Shown here piece by piece: positions 22,070-33,601 of a stretch of DNA of 64,000 bases. The notes beneath the pieces were generated by a model, which made no database searches, was not told the origin of the DNA, and saw only the letters and a program-made list of their open reading frames with translations. Numbering within the stretch: position 1 is the stretch's first letter; every line of letters starts with the position of its first letter. The translations under genes and the position numbers were made by a program. Source of the DNA: Boswellia sacra. Taxonomy: Eukaryota; Streptophyta; Magnoliopsida; Sapindales; Burseraceae. The stretch lies in NCBI GenBank assembly GCA_013180625.2, contig SNVD02013559.1, positions 434,001-498,000 of the forward strand. The letters run 5' to 3'.

Positions 22070-22715
22070 AACAAAATGTTAAATCCAGTTTGCACTTATT
22101 GTTGTGTCCCATCGCCAATTAATTTGAGTTGTTGCTGGGTCAGGCTCATAATCAACTATTTTTAATTTGTCAAGCAGTTCTTTAGTAGTAAGCAGTTCTT
22201 TAGTAGTAGTAGCAGAAATAAGAATTCGTCGTGTTGAGTATGGGATAAAATTATGTTGTACAACTTCATCAACAAAACATAGTAAAAGATAAAATAAATT
22301 ATTAATATTCAACAAACTTATGGGTTTTTTTATGGAGATTCAGTTGAAAAATTTCTTTGAAAGCACTAAAGCCACCTAGTAAAGCAATAAAAGCATCTGA
22401 ATTGATAAGCATGTATGCCATGCATTCATGCACAGATGAGACCCTTAGCTCCTGCCCAATTGTTTTTCCAGTGATGCTTTCTGTCGCCAAAGCTCTAAGA
22501 ATAACACTTAAAACTTGACCGCCTCCTAAGAGTGCAGCTGTTAGCACACAGCCCATTAACCCGAGACTACCTCCTTTATAAACCAAATGAATCTTTCTCT
22601 CAACTAGTAATCTACCAAGGTAATTTGTTGTCTCTCTAAACTCTTCGCTTTCTCTAGGTCGAGATCCACAAAATACATATATCTTTTGGATTCAACGAGT
22701 TAAGGTTCCTTCCAT
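22070..22715 (-). pseudogene. LOG-family (cytokinin riboside 5'-monophosphate phosphoribohydrolase) pseudogene of Gypsy A
   Basis: From an ATG at 22713-22715 the minus strand reads MEGTLTR, a stop, then IQKIYVFCGSRPRESEEF and GGSLGLMGCVLTAALLGGGQ, aligned along its length with the intact ORF at 41928-42578. Decay is plain. There is a stop at codon 8. The nucleotide-binding motif PGGxGTxxE reads LGGFSAFKE, and the first Gly of the Rossmann motif is Lys. A few residues after EIFQ are deleted, a short duplication lies in the KELL region, and the last codons are frameshifted. It sits between integrase and the 3' LTR in the same orientation as the element, exactly as in Gypsy B. Confidence 0.9.
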
Positions 22716-23692
22716 GTCTACATAACTCTTTAATTATGTATGTAAAAATGAAGAATAAGAGATGTTTTATTTATGAAGTACAACAAGATATTGTAATGAT
22801 AACGCCTATATGGGTAGCTCGGCTGTTTATTGAAAAAGTTTGACAATAAGACATAGAAATTCAAAATTGGCAAAAATAAAAATTATAACATGCATGCGTA
22901 ATTCAAAAAATTCAAAAATGATAGCATAACATGAATATATACAGGTAGTTATGACTGTGGCTCACATTTTCCTTTGATTTTACATCTAGAAACGACTTAA
23001 ACACCTTCTATAAGTTGGGGATAGCTTCTCATCCATTTTTTTTATAAACTGGCAAACAAGTTGTTTTGAGTTAGATTCCTGAGACTGTATTGTTCATGCT
23101 TATATCTAAATTGGATCCATAGTTTCAAGATCTCATGTTGCACAATTCCACAAGGATACATCTCAAGAATCAATAAGACATTATCCAAAGACTTCCTGCT
23201 CAGGCCATCCTTGATGAATTGAAGCTTATCCTCTCTATTGTTAGACACAAATCCCAAACAGCAGCAACGCTGGTTACAAGTCCATCTTACACATTTATAG
23301 CAGACTTATAATCTTTTCACTCTTCATTTTTTGGCATAAGAGCTTCTTCCTAAACTTGGCATATGAGAAACAAAACCATCTGTAGATTCACAAGATAATC
23401 GAACCTTGGCTTCAATTAACTATCGTAAATCAATTGGAATACCTTTGAGCATCAACATCCTTAGTATTTCTGATGGTGCTTTGTAAATTTTAAGCAAATG
23501 ATTTTGAGAAATAGAGGGAAAACATGTTTTTAAATTTTAGAGAATGGTATCCATTTGAAAAGAGAAGGAGAGAAAAGAAAATGAATGCAAAATGAGTAAC
23601 AGTTTTTAGGAAACTAAAAAACCGACTTCAAAAGCCATAGAGTATTGGATTTGCCATTTGACCAGGAAAAATCGATTCTTAAAAAGGATTGA
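22716..23692 (-). other. Spacer between integrase and LOG in Gypsy A
   Basis: The reverse strand of this spacer matches 41430-41927 in Gypsy B. Shared strings include AAGTCGGTTTTTTAGTT near 23615 and 41450, and the reverse complement of ACGACTTAAACACCTTCTAT near 22992, which matches 41600-41625. A 71-codon frame at 23042-23257 has no recognisable domain. B lacks a counterpart to part of the middle, so B has a small additional difference here. Confidence 0.55.
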
Positions 23693-24880
23693 TTAAGGTA
23701 ATGGACTCTTCATTTTGATCAAAATTTTCAAAGAATGTTCTAACTGTTGTCCATTAACCTTAAAACTATTACCATTCTTCGGGTTCTCAATTTCAACAGC
23801 TCTATAGTGAAAAACATTTTTAACAACGAAAGTTCTAGTCCAATGAGACTGAAACTTACAAGGAAACAAATGCAATCTTGAATCATACAAAAGAACTTTT
23901 TGTGAAGGTTCAAAAGATTTTCTAACAATGCGTTTGTCATGGAAAATCTTCATTTTTTCTTTGTAGATCTTAAAATTATCATAAGCCTCACTCCTGATTT
24001 CTTCAAGTTCACTTAGTTCGAGTTTATGTAATTTGCAAGCATCATCCAAATTTTTGTTAAATGTTTTAATGGCCCAATAAGCTTTATGCTCAAGTTCTAT
24101 AGGCAAGTGACAATGTCTTCCATAAACTACTCTATAAGTAGACATACCCAGTGATGTTTTGAAAGCAGTTCAATAAGCCCGAAATGCATCATTAAATCTT
24201 AAATACCAATCTTTGCCATTTTTTCTAAAATTTGTTTTATCTTCCTATTTGCTAATTCAACTTGTCCACTTGTTTATGGGTGATAAGAGGTAGAAACTTT
24301 ATGGGTGATTTCTTATTTTTTAATTAAGGTTTCAAATGGTTTGTTACGAAAATGTGTCCCCCTATCACTAACAATGGCTTGAGGAATTCCAAATCGAGAC
24401 AAGATATTCTCTTTCAAGAATTTGAGAACTATTTTGTGATCATTGTTTTGACATGGAATTGCCTCGACCCGTTTTGAGACATAATCTACTGATATAAGAA
24501 TGTAAACAAAACCAAATGATGGTGGAAAAGGTCCTATAAAATTAATACCTCAACAGTAAAAAATTTCGACAACAAGAATGAGATCCAAAGGTACCATGTT
24601 TCGTTTTGAAATAGAACCAATTTTTGACAATTTTCACAAGTTTTGTAAAATGCATGTGCATCTTTAAATAAGGTGGGCCAATAAAATCCACATTGCAAGA
24701 TTTTTGCAGCCATTTTTCTTGATGAGAATGTCCCTCATATGCTTCAGAATGAAAAAAATGAATAACACTACTAACCTTATTGTCGGATATGCATCTTCTA
24801 AGTATTTAGTCAAGATAATATTTGAATAGATATGGATCATCTCAATAAAAAAATTTTACCTTGATCAAAAACTTCTTTTT
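23693..24880 (-). pseudogene. pol: Athila-type Gypsy integrase
   Basis: The C-terminal part (23693-24145) is an open frame reading [20 protein letters not shown], then [20 protein letters not shown] and [20 protein letters not shown], ending at [14 protein letters not shown]. This is very close to the family pattern of Athila integrases, which have no chromodomain. The core (about 24160-24560) and zinc-binding region (24560-24720) are recognisable only in pieces on the minus strand with frameshifts and stops. Confidence 0.82.
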
Positions 24881-24910
24881 GTCCTAGGCACTCTAGTGAG
24901 GTGGCATTTC

Positions 24911-26439
24911 TCATGTTGCAAGAAAATTAACAACAAACCAAGTCATTGTAGCAACAGAGAATAAAAATTCATTAGGAAAAGAGTCATTGATAGATGAGGT
25001 TTCAGTTGATGTCTCTGTTGTCAATCTTGATAGATGATCAGCAATGACATTTTTGACTTCTTTCTTATCCATTATTGTGATGTTAAATTCTTGGAGCAAT
25101 AAGATTCATTGTATCAATTTAGGTTTTACATCCTGTTTAGAATCAAATATCTCACAGCAGCATGGTTAATGTAAATATTAGTTGGGGAACTAATTAAATA
25201 AGATTGAAATTTGCCCAATGCGAATCCTATCGCATGTAGTTCTTTTTCAATTAAAGTGTAATTCATTTGCGCATCATTTAAAGTTCTACTTGAATAACAT
25301 ATCACATAAAGCTTCCCTTCTCTTCTTTGTCCTAAGACAGCACCAACAACATAATCGCTCGCATCACACATCAATTCAAAAGGCGAGGACTAAGCAGGAG
25401 ATTGCATAATTGGGGCAGTTCTTAAAGTCCAATTAACTTATCAAAAGCATTTTGATATTCTTGAGTCCATTCAAAACAAGTGTCTTTTATTAAGAGGTTA
25501 CAAAGAGATTTAGATATAGTACTGAAATTTTTGTATAAGCCTCCTATAAAATCCAGCATGCCCTAAAAATGAACAGACCTCTTTGACTATTTTCGGTGGA
25601 GGTAAACGGTAAATCAATTCCACTTTTGCTTTATCCACTACAATTCCCTTGGAAGACACCACTTAACCTAAGACAATTCTAGAAGTAACCATATAATGAA
25701 ATTGTTCCCAATTAAAAATAAGACTTTTTTCTTCACACCCTTTTAGGACTTTTTCTAAGCTTTTCAGATAATTATCAAAAGAATTTCCAAAGACAGTTAA
25801 ATCATCCATGAAAACTTCTGACCAATGCTCAACTATGTCACTAAAAATGCTTAACATTCATCTTTGAAAAGTAGCTAGAGCATTATGTAGTCGAGAAGGC
25901 ATCCTTCTAAAGGCAAAAATGTCAAAGGGACATGTGAATGTGATATTTTCTTGGTCTTCAAGTGCAATGGAAATTTGGTAATAGCTTGAGTAGCCATCAA
26001 GAAAGTAGTAGTAGGAATGCCCTGTTACTCTTTTTAAAATTTGGTCAATGAATGATAAGGAAAAATGGTCTTTTCTAGTGACAGTATTTAATTTTCTGTA
26101 GTCAATACACATCCTCCAACTAGATGAGATTTAGGTTGACAATGATTTACCCTTTTCATTTTTGACTATTGTAATGTCAGATTTCTTAGGTACTACTTGT
26201 TTAGGGCTTACCCACTTACTATCCAAAATAGGGTAGATAATTCCCACATCAAGTAATTTAAGAACTTCAGCCTTAATGTCCTTTTTCATATGTGAATTTA
26301 ATCTTCTTTGAGGTTGTTGGGATGCTTTGGCATTTTCTTCTAAATGTATTATATGTGTACAAATCAACGGGTTAATGTCTTTTATGTCTTTTAAAATCAA
26401 CCCAGTTGCATTTTTATGCCTTTTAAGTACTTCTATCAA
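24911..26439 (-). pseudogene. pol: Athila-type Gypsy reverse transcriptase and RNase H
   Basis: RT begins in 26131-26439 (LKLLDVGIIYPILDSKWVSP and QVVPKK). It continues in 25858-26112 with CIDYRKLNTVTRKDHFSL, HSYYYFLDGYSSYYQISIAL and ITFTCPFDIFAFRRMPSRLH, and in 25663-25857 with EVFMDDLTVFGNSFDNYL, so the M-D-D of the active site is intact. RNase H is at 25126-25374 (CDASDYVVGAVLGQRREGKL, then YTLIEKELHAIGFALGKFQS). Its end, with VIADHLSRL, is at 24911-25099. Frameshifts and stops separate all these pieces, so no functional polyprotein can be made. Confidence 0.9.
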
Positions 26440-26739
26440 CTTACCTTATTACTTACTTGTGAGAGATGAAGAAATTACCATCGGATACGTCTGTTTTTTC
26501 TCAAGATATGCATATTTTAGTCCTTCACGTAAAGGCTTCAGTTCTAACTTGGGAGTTTTCTCTTCCTTGCTTTCATCAAGTTGTCCCAATTCTTCAAATC
26601 GTGGTTTCAAGCCTTTATTTTCCATCACCTGTGTACAATCTAGTAAGGAACATATATTAGAAAGATCAAGCTCTAGTTACACACTTGATTCAAATGAATT
26701 GACTATATAAGTTTCCAAAGGGTTAGAAAAACTCCCTTT
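26440..26739 (-). pseudogene. Protease-RT linker of Gypsy A
   Basis: On the minus strand this encodes a Lys/Glu-rich linker with KGLKPRFEELGQLDESK and ELKPLREGLKYAYL, the usual stretch before Athila RT. The intact gag of Gypsy B ends with material related to this linker (41050-41170), which marks where B's pol deletion starts. Confidence 0.6.
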
Positions 26740-27120
26740 TTAGATATGGTCTTTCATAGTAGTTTCGATCATATTAACTTCTTCATTTTCATCCTCTTCT
26801 TCATGTGATTGTTTATACATATTAAAAACATTAAGCTCCATTGTTATATTCCCAAATGACAACTTCATGACTCTATTCTTGCAATTAATCAAAGCATTAG
26901 AAGTTGCTAAAAATAGACTCCTTAAAATGACAGGAATTGAATTACATACTTCTACCGGTTGTGTATCCAAGACGATAAAATCCATAGGATATATGAATTT
27001 ATCGACTTGAACTAACAAATCTTTAACCATTGCTCTTGGTACTTTAATTGACATATCAGCAAGCAAAAGAGTTATAGAAGTTGGTTTTAACTCACCTAGA
27101 TTGAGTTTTTGAAAATCTGA
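26740..27120 (-). pseudogene. pol: Athila protease, C-terminal part (cut by CACTA insertion)
   Basis: The open frame reads SDFQKLNLGELKPTSITLLL, then ADMSIKVPRAMVKDLLVQVD and FIYPMDFIVLD with IPVILRSLFLATSNALINCK. This follows the family pattern after the active site in Athila retropepsins. It starts exactly at the CACTA border at 27120. The missing N-terminal part with the D-L-G-A-S active site is on the other side of the CACTA element at 36614-36700. Confidence 0.87.
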
Positions 27121-27600
27121 CACTACAACAGTGAAAGGTATTTGCGGCGGGCCAAAACCACCGCAAAATCATTTTTACAGTGGTTTTACGGCGGTTCACA
27201 ACCGCCGTAAAAGTAACCGCAGTAAAAGATTTTATGGCAGTTTTGGCCCGCCTCAAATACTTTTAAACGGCGGTTTACGTGTTCGACGCAAAAACCTACG
27301 ACGAAATGGGATTGGCATATAACACACTCTTTTACGGCGGTTGGTGAACCGCTGTAAATATACGGCGGGCTTATGCCCGCCGTATATTTACTTTATGAGG
27401 CGGTTTTCGGACCGCCGTAAAAAGCTCTTTATACTGCGGTTACAAAACCGCCGCATAAAGTGGTTTTTTACGGCGGGTATTTAAATATTTTGTACGGCGG
27501 TTTCATAAACCGCCGTAAAAAGTCTTTATCACAAAATAATTAATTTATTTCAAAATATCTTTTGCGACGACCGGGAAACCGCCGCAAATGGCTTTATTGG
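27121..27600. repeat. Left subterminal repeats of the CACTA element
   Basis: At least ten copies of a GGCGGTTT-type motif or its inverse occur, for example near 27146, 27190, 27202, 27270, 27337, 27365, 27400, 27411, 27440, 27498 and 27507. Several form short hairpins such as GGCGGTTTCATAAACCGCCG at 27496. Similar repeats occur at the other end. They are the probable binding sites for the element's TNPA-like protein. Confidence 0.85.
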
Positions 27601-28001
27601 AGCAATTTCAGTTCTTGCTTATTATAATTTACTGTTCAAGAAGTAAATAACCTGTGCAACAAAAATATTTTGATATGTTTCTCCAATCATTCAATAATGT
27701 TTCTCCAATCATTCAATAAATATAATAAAATAAAATCAACTATCAAAATATATCACATAAATAGTTTAACCGTAAACAAACCAAACTTCAAACAATCATC
27801 ATTCAAACTGTTCAACATCATTTAATCAAATATTTGGTTTGATCAGTTACATGATTCAACAGCATCCACAAAACTCAGTCATTTGATAAGTAAGCCGTAA
27901 AACTTGACAAACAACCTGCAAGAATATTTTTGTAATCAAGATTATAATCATTAAGTAACATTATGAAATATAAAACAAATTGTATAATTTTATTTACATA
28001 C
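27601..28001 (-). other. 3' flank of the Transposase_24 gene
   Basis: AT-rich sequence after the stop codon at 28002-28004, leading to the left terminus. A 16-18 base string (TTTCTCCAATCATTCAATAA) is directly repeated near 27678 and 27700. No other gene is seen. Confidence 0.5.
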
Positions 28002-29758
28002 CTATTCATTGTCGTGATTTGAACCACGATCTGTAAGGTTATTTGTTCCATGACTGTCATATTGAAAACGGCTATGATGTCCACTTGAAGCATCTGGGAC
28101 CTATTTGTAAAAAAAAATGAAACATAAGTTAAAAATATGAGTCAACTGAAATCACATTTTTAACTTTAAAAATAAGCAAATACCGGTCTTGTAGCACGCC
28201 GCTCAGCAAACTCTAGAAACCTCTCCTGCAGGAAGGAAACAACTTCATCATACATCATTTTCATGTTGTTGTGATCTTGCTTCAAGTTGTTGTGTGCTTC
28301 ATTCAAATTTCTGTGTGCTTCCTTCAAGTTGTGGTGTTCTTGCTGCAAATTACCCAACTATTCCCTCAAGTGAACATCTGATGAGCTGCTGTCGGAAACG
28401 TCAGTCAGAGATGGACCAAAACCATATGTCCGGGCATAACCGCGATGATCAGGTCCCATCACATTCCCAAATACTTGTTCTCTCACTTGTTGGGTTTGTT
28501 GGTCTTGTGGAAATTGAGACAAACCTTCATTAAATTGACTCTACAACATAGTGGAAGGAACATATCAACTTAATAAAGATAATGTATTATGCAAAAATTA
28601 AATTACCGGTAGTGGATGAATAAATAATTCAAAAGATTAAAGAACTTACAATTATTTCTGCACTTTCATCATCACCTACTTCGCCATTACTTTTTGTTCT
28701 TGTCTTGACGAAGACACTAATGCGATCAGTTTGCTCTCCATTCCTTATCATCTAAACAGTAAAATAACATAACTACAATAACACAACTACTTAAAAGATA
28801 TAAGTAAATCTTGATAACCAACAAATAAAGAGCGTATAAACAAACAGATGTAACTTACCTCCTCTCGTTTCTGAGCAAATGACGTGCGGCCTGTTCGATG
28901 AAGTGCTACTTGTTGTGTGCAATTAACCTTATTCTTCTCTGCAGCTTCCTATAATACAAGCCAAATTTACAACAATTATATTATATGACTTCCAATATAA
29001 ATGAAAGAAAATATGAAATCTACACTTTTGTTATTATGTTAAGCACATACTTTAGCCTGTTCTGTTCCCCAGTAAGCTACAAGAATAGGCCACTGATCCG
29101 GCTGAACTCTGGGAGGAGTGAACTGTAACCGCTCCTCATCCGTATCATATTTTCTGTAGTACTCCCTCTTTACACGAGATTTCCAATCCCGCCAAAGGTT
29201 TCTAATATGCTGTAAACAATGAAGTCTGTACTCATCTGGAACATCTGTATTATCCTGCAAAAACAAATTGCAATAGATTAATCCAGGTACAAACTCAATA
29301 TACATGTTATCTTATGGATTTGTTTCAGATAAATAACCTTCACTTCTTTCCAGATGGCATCCAAAAGATGTGATGGCATATTTTGCCACCGAGGACAAGT
29401 CAATGGAGCCATGTTCCCATTTTTGGCTATGATTCCAAGTTGGGTGGTTAATTTGTCTTTGTTTGCGTTTATTGGTTGCCATTGAGCGTTAAACTGAATA
29501 TGCAACCTTTGGCCTGTACCCCACTCGCGAACAGTACGAGCTGCTTCACGTCCTCTCACAACACCTGATGTACCACCCGCATCTATAAAAAAAGAACAAA
29601 TGTTTAAACAATCTTAAATTTTAGGATATTTAAATAAACATGTATATACCTTCATTATTCATTTGAGTTTGAGAAGATGTTGCCGCTTGTCGTCGAGCTT
29701 CTACTTCTCGTTCTATTATACTCTCCATGGAGGTGTCCCTTGGTCTCTTTGGCGGCAT
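28002..29758 (-). pseudogene. CACTA Transposase_24 (Ptta/En/Spm, TNPA-like) gene, one nonsense codon
   Basis: Seven exons can be drawn with GT...AG borders: 29650-29758, 29338-29582, 29051-29254, 28859-28948, 28650-28751, 28184-28540 and 28002-28100. It begins MPPKRPRDTSMESIIEREVE. Exon 2 has LHIQFNAQWQPINANKDKLT and LGIIAKNGNMAPLTCPRW. Exon 3 has RNLWRDWKSRVKREYYRKYD. Exon 4 has KVNCTQQVALHRTGRTSFAQ. Exon 6 has VFGNVMGPDHRGYARTYGFG. This is the order seen in PF03004-type proteins. The C-terminus has repeated HNLKEAH-like heptads, likely a coiled coil for dimerisation. The only clear lesion is an in-frame TAG after DVHLRE (near 28360). The product would bind the subterminal repeats. Confidence 0.85.
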
Positions 29759-30018
29759 AGTTATCTATTCTAAAAACATTCACAGTCATAGAATGCTAAT
29801 ATATTTGTTTAAGTTCCAAGATAAGTAATATTTGCATATAATAAAATATTAGAATCCATACAAGTTTAATTGAACAAATTATATATTTCATTCATAAAAA
29901 GTAATGGTTACACATAGTGGAGGGGAAGTCACATAATTGGACAAAAGAGGAATGCCCCTAAAACAAAAGCCATCTGGAAAAACATGGAATCCAAAAAAAC
30001 ATGTCGAATGAAATACTG
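29759..30018. other. Intergenic region between the two CACTA genes
   Basis: A 260-base gap between the stop of the TNP2 gene and the start of the Transposase_24 gene, both transcribed leftward. In En/Spm-type elements the two products often come from one spliced transcript. No terminator or promoter is obvious here, which would fit that arrangement. Confidence 0.4.
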
Positions 30019-33000
30019 TCAATCAACATCATCCATATCATCATCATTGTCTTCTCGATTGATGATCACTGTTGTTCCCTCAACTCCTTGTCTAACCCAT
30101 TGAACATCTTCCTCACGAAAATAACCCATTTCATCTAGTTGTTGCTGTGTATATAACTCAACTTGAGGCACCATGTTCGCAATAGATGAATTTTTGGACG
30201 TAAGATCAAATGTGTCTCTTGTTGACATTTTCAGGACAACATGCCAATCTTCATCTACCGGATCTTGGATGTAGCAAACTTGCTCCGCTTGCGCCGCCAA
30301 AATGAAAGATTCATCATCAATACTATTGTCTTTGTACAACAGATGATTGAAATTAACCATTGTGAAGTCAAACTCATCACACTTCTTTCCAGTCCAATTA
30401 TCAACCCAATTACACTTGAACAAGATAAAAGTCATGTCATTGACATATCGAATTTGAATTATATCGGTTAACACTCCGAGAAATGTTACACTGCCGGAAA
30501 GAGGGTTTTGATCTCGTGCACTAGCATAACTCATGGTATCGGCCTTCAAAATAACACCAGATTGTTGCGTGCTTTTGTGTTTATCTGCATCCTTGGTACG
30601 AAATTTGAAGCCGTTAACAACATAAGATTTATAGCTACGTGCACCCCATTTAGGGCCATTAGCTAAATGAATGATTTCCTCAGACAATGATACATTTGAG
30701 GTCTCTTGCAATGAGTGAACCTATGGAAACACATATAGTTAGCAACAAAAATCTCTATAACAACAAAATGTTAACTAAATTTTTGACACTTACATGATTT
30801 CGAAACCATTCGTGGAATTTTCTGTTATGCTCTTTTTGAATTTCATGAATAGAAAAACGTGGCATTTCATTACGAATTTCATTAAGATGCTTTCTGTGCG
30901 AGAAGACATTGGAAGATATCAAGAATAGATAAACAGTACCTTAACTTAGTTGTATAGCAAAAAGAACAGAGGCAACGAAGGAAAATTATGCGATCTTACT
31001 CTCGAAATGGATCAATAGAAGGTGTATTGACTAGCACATATCTATGTGCTTGAACCCAAGAGATATGATCAAGTTCGAATTGCTCTCCTTCGTCAGAGGT
31101 ACCATCTTTGTTCCGAGGTCCTTGATTGAGTTTGGTTTCCACTTCATCAAGATATCTTGAACAAAAGTTTGTGAACTCATCCATTAGGTATCCTTTAGCA
31201 ATAGAAGCCTCAGGATGTGCACGATTACGCACATATCTCTTCAGAGTTAGCAAATACCTAGATAATCGCATGAAATTTATAAGTAGTATCAATCAATTCA
31301 TTTAGAATTTATGAAAATTAAAAGACATTAACATGGTAGTCCATATTACTATTCAATTGGATACATCCATCTAAATTGAACTGGTCCCGCTAATGATGCC
31401 TCCTCAGCCAGATGAATAGGCAAATGCTCGATAATATCAAAGAATGAAGGTGGGAATATTTTCTCAAGATGACATAATGTAAGCACCACTCTATCTTCAA
31501 TATTATTTAAATCTTCTTCAGTGTTCACCTTTGAGCATAATTGCTTAAAAAAGTTAGCCAACTCAATCAAAGTGGCAACAACATTTTTCGGTAATGCCCT
31601 TCGAGCAGCAAGAGGAAGCAGTTGCTGTAGCAGTATATGGTTGTCATGACTCTTCAAACCTGAAATGCTTCGCTCTTTCATGTGAACACGACGAGAGATA
31701 TTTGAGACATAACCATCTGGTAACTTCACCTTTTTCAACACCTTAAGAAAGACATCTTTATTTTCTTTGGTCATTGAGAAACATGCAGGAGGTAGATATA
31801 ATTTGTTAGCCCCCCGTTCTTGAGGATGCAATGCTTTTCTAATTTTCATATCCCTTAAATCATAGCGAGCTTTCAAATTATCTTTTGCTCTCCTACGATC
31901 CCCCAACAATGTCCATAGTATATTATCACAGACATTTTTCTCAATATGCATGACATCAAGGTTATGTCTAATCAAATTATGCTCCCAATATGGTAGTTCG
32001 AAGAAAATACTTTTCTTCTTCCAAATGGTTGCATGATTTTGGGGATTATTCATTCTTCGTTGAAGATCTTCTATCTTATATTCAGTTAGTGTATCTTGTA
32101 CTTATTGTTTTATATCAAAACCAGATAACCGAGATGGAGCAGGTCCCATATCGACTCTACCATTGAAGGAAATCCTATCCTTTCGAAATCTATGAGTAGT
32201 AGGTAAATATCGCCGATGACCCATATAACAAAATTTCCTACTATGAGACAACCGTTTGGAGACCGTATTTCCTAAACAACAAGGACATGCTTTCTCCCCT
32301 TTCGTACTCCAGCCTGATAGATTCGCATATGCCGGAAAATCATTGATAGTCCACAACAATGCTGCATATAGCTTGAACATTTGTTTACACGATGTATCAT
32401 AGGTTAGAACACCTTCACTCCATAATTCTTTCAATTCATCAATCAATGGTTGCATATAGACATCTATTTTATTCCCAGCACCTTTGGGACCATCAATGAG
32501 TACTGACAATATAAAAAAACTTTCTTTCATACAAAGCCAAGGAGGCAAGTTGTACGGCATTAACACAATAGGCCATGTACTATGGGCTATAGACATAGTC
32601 CTAAAAGGATTAAATCCATCAGCTGCCAAGCCAAGTCTCACGTTACGACAATCAGCAGCAAACTCCGGATTTCTTTTATCGAAAGTTCTCCAACAAAGAC
32701 TATCAGCCGGATGCCTAAGAACACCATCTTTAATGCGATGTTCTGCATGCCAGCGCATAAGAGAAGCAGTTTTTGAGGACATGAATAGTCTTTTTAACCT
32801 AGAACTTAATGGAAAATACCTAACTTGCTTTGCAGCTATCTTCCCATGGGAATTTGAAGCATCATTCATCTCGTCAAAGTTTTTATAACGAGACATTTGG
32901 CATATGCAACATCTATCCAAATTTGCTAACTCGCCTCTGAACAACATGCAATTGTTAGGACAAGCATCCCAAGTTTTGTACGTAAAACCCAAATCAGTAG

Positions 33001-33601
33001 TTATCTTTTATGCTTCATAATATGAAGAAGGAATTTTGACTTCATCAGGAAAGGCCTTCTTCAAAAATTCTAGTAACTTTGCCACTGATTTGTCGGTCCA
33101 TCCGTGCAACATCTTCAATTGCAAAAGTTGAACAGTAAATGATAGGGAGGTAAAATTTACACAACCCGGATACAAGGGACACTCTGCTTGTTCAAGTAGC
33201 TTAAGATATGTTTCAGTTTCACTATCTACCGGGCAACTACTACCTTCACCTGAATCATTATTCGGAATCCCCATGGCCTCACATATCATTCCAACCATAT
33301 CATCACCCCTTGTAGAATCACAACCAACCTCAAAATGTTGGTTAGGCTGGTCAGACTCTATAGTTGTATATTGTTCACCATGTAACGTCCACCTCTTGTA
33401 TGTTCTTAAAAACCCATTAAATATTAAATGCTCCCTAGCTGTGTATCTATCCATAAGATATCGATTGTGACATTTCTTACATGGACATAATATTCTATTG
33501 TCATTCATCAAATTGCCAAAGGCAAAATTTAGAAATCCCTCCACCCCAGTGAAATATGCTCGACAACATCGATTTGGTAAATCAATCCAACTCTTATCCA
33601 T
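30019..33601 (-). pseudogene. CACTA transposase (TNP2/TNPD type), nearly complete with nonsense codons
   Basis: The start MDKSWIDLPNRCCRAYFTGV is typical of the Transpos_assoc domain. Then come the Transposase_21 (TNP2) domain (FTYKTWDACPNNCMLFRGEL, SSKTASLMRWHAEHRIKDGV, DGFNPFRTMSIAHSTWPIVL), DUF4218 (HNLIRHNLDVMHIEKNVCDN, LPIHLAEEASLAGPVQFRWM) and DUF4216 (VLTDIIQIRYVNDMTFILFK) at the C-terminus. Exons are about 31349-33601, 31000-31257, 30794-30893 and 30019-30720, ending in an acidic tail. Lesions are a TAA for Lys after SSYYEA (33008-33010), a stop after GFDIKQ (about 32102) and a mutated first donor near 31345. The enzyme would cut both ends of the element for cut-and-paste transposition. 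Confidence 0.9.

Noticed and set aside
22079..22586. Host LOG gene interpretation for the minus-strand LOG sequence
   Set aside because: It lies between Gypsy A integrase and polypurine tract, has no introns and matches the copy in Gypsy B with its flanks, so it belongs to the element.
32484..32888. 134-codon open frame on the plus strand
   Set aside because: It is the antisense of the TNP2 transposase coding region.
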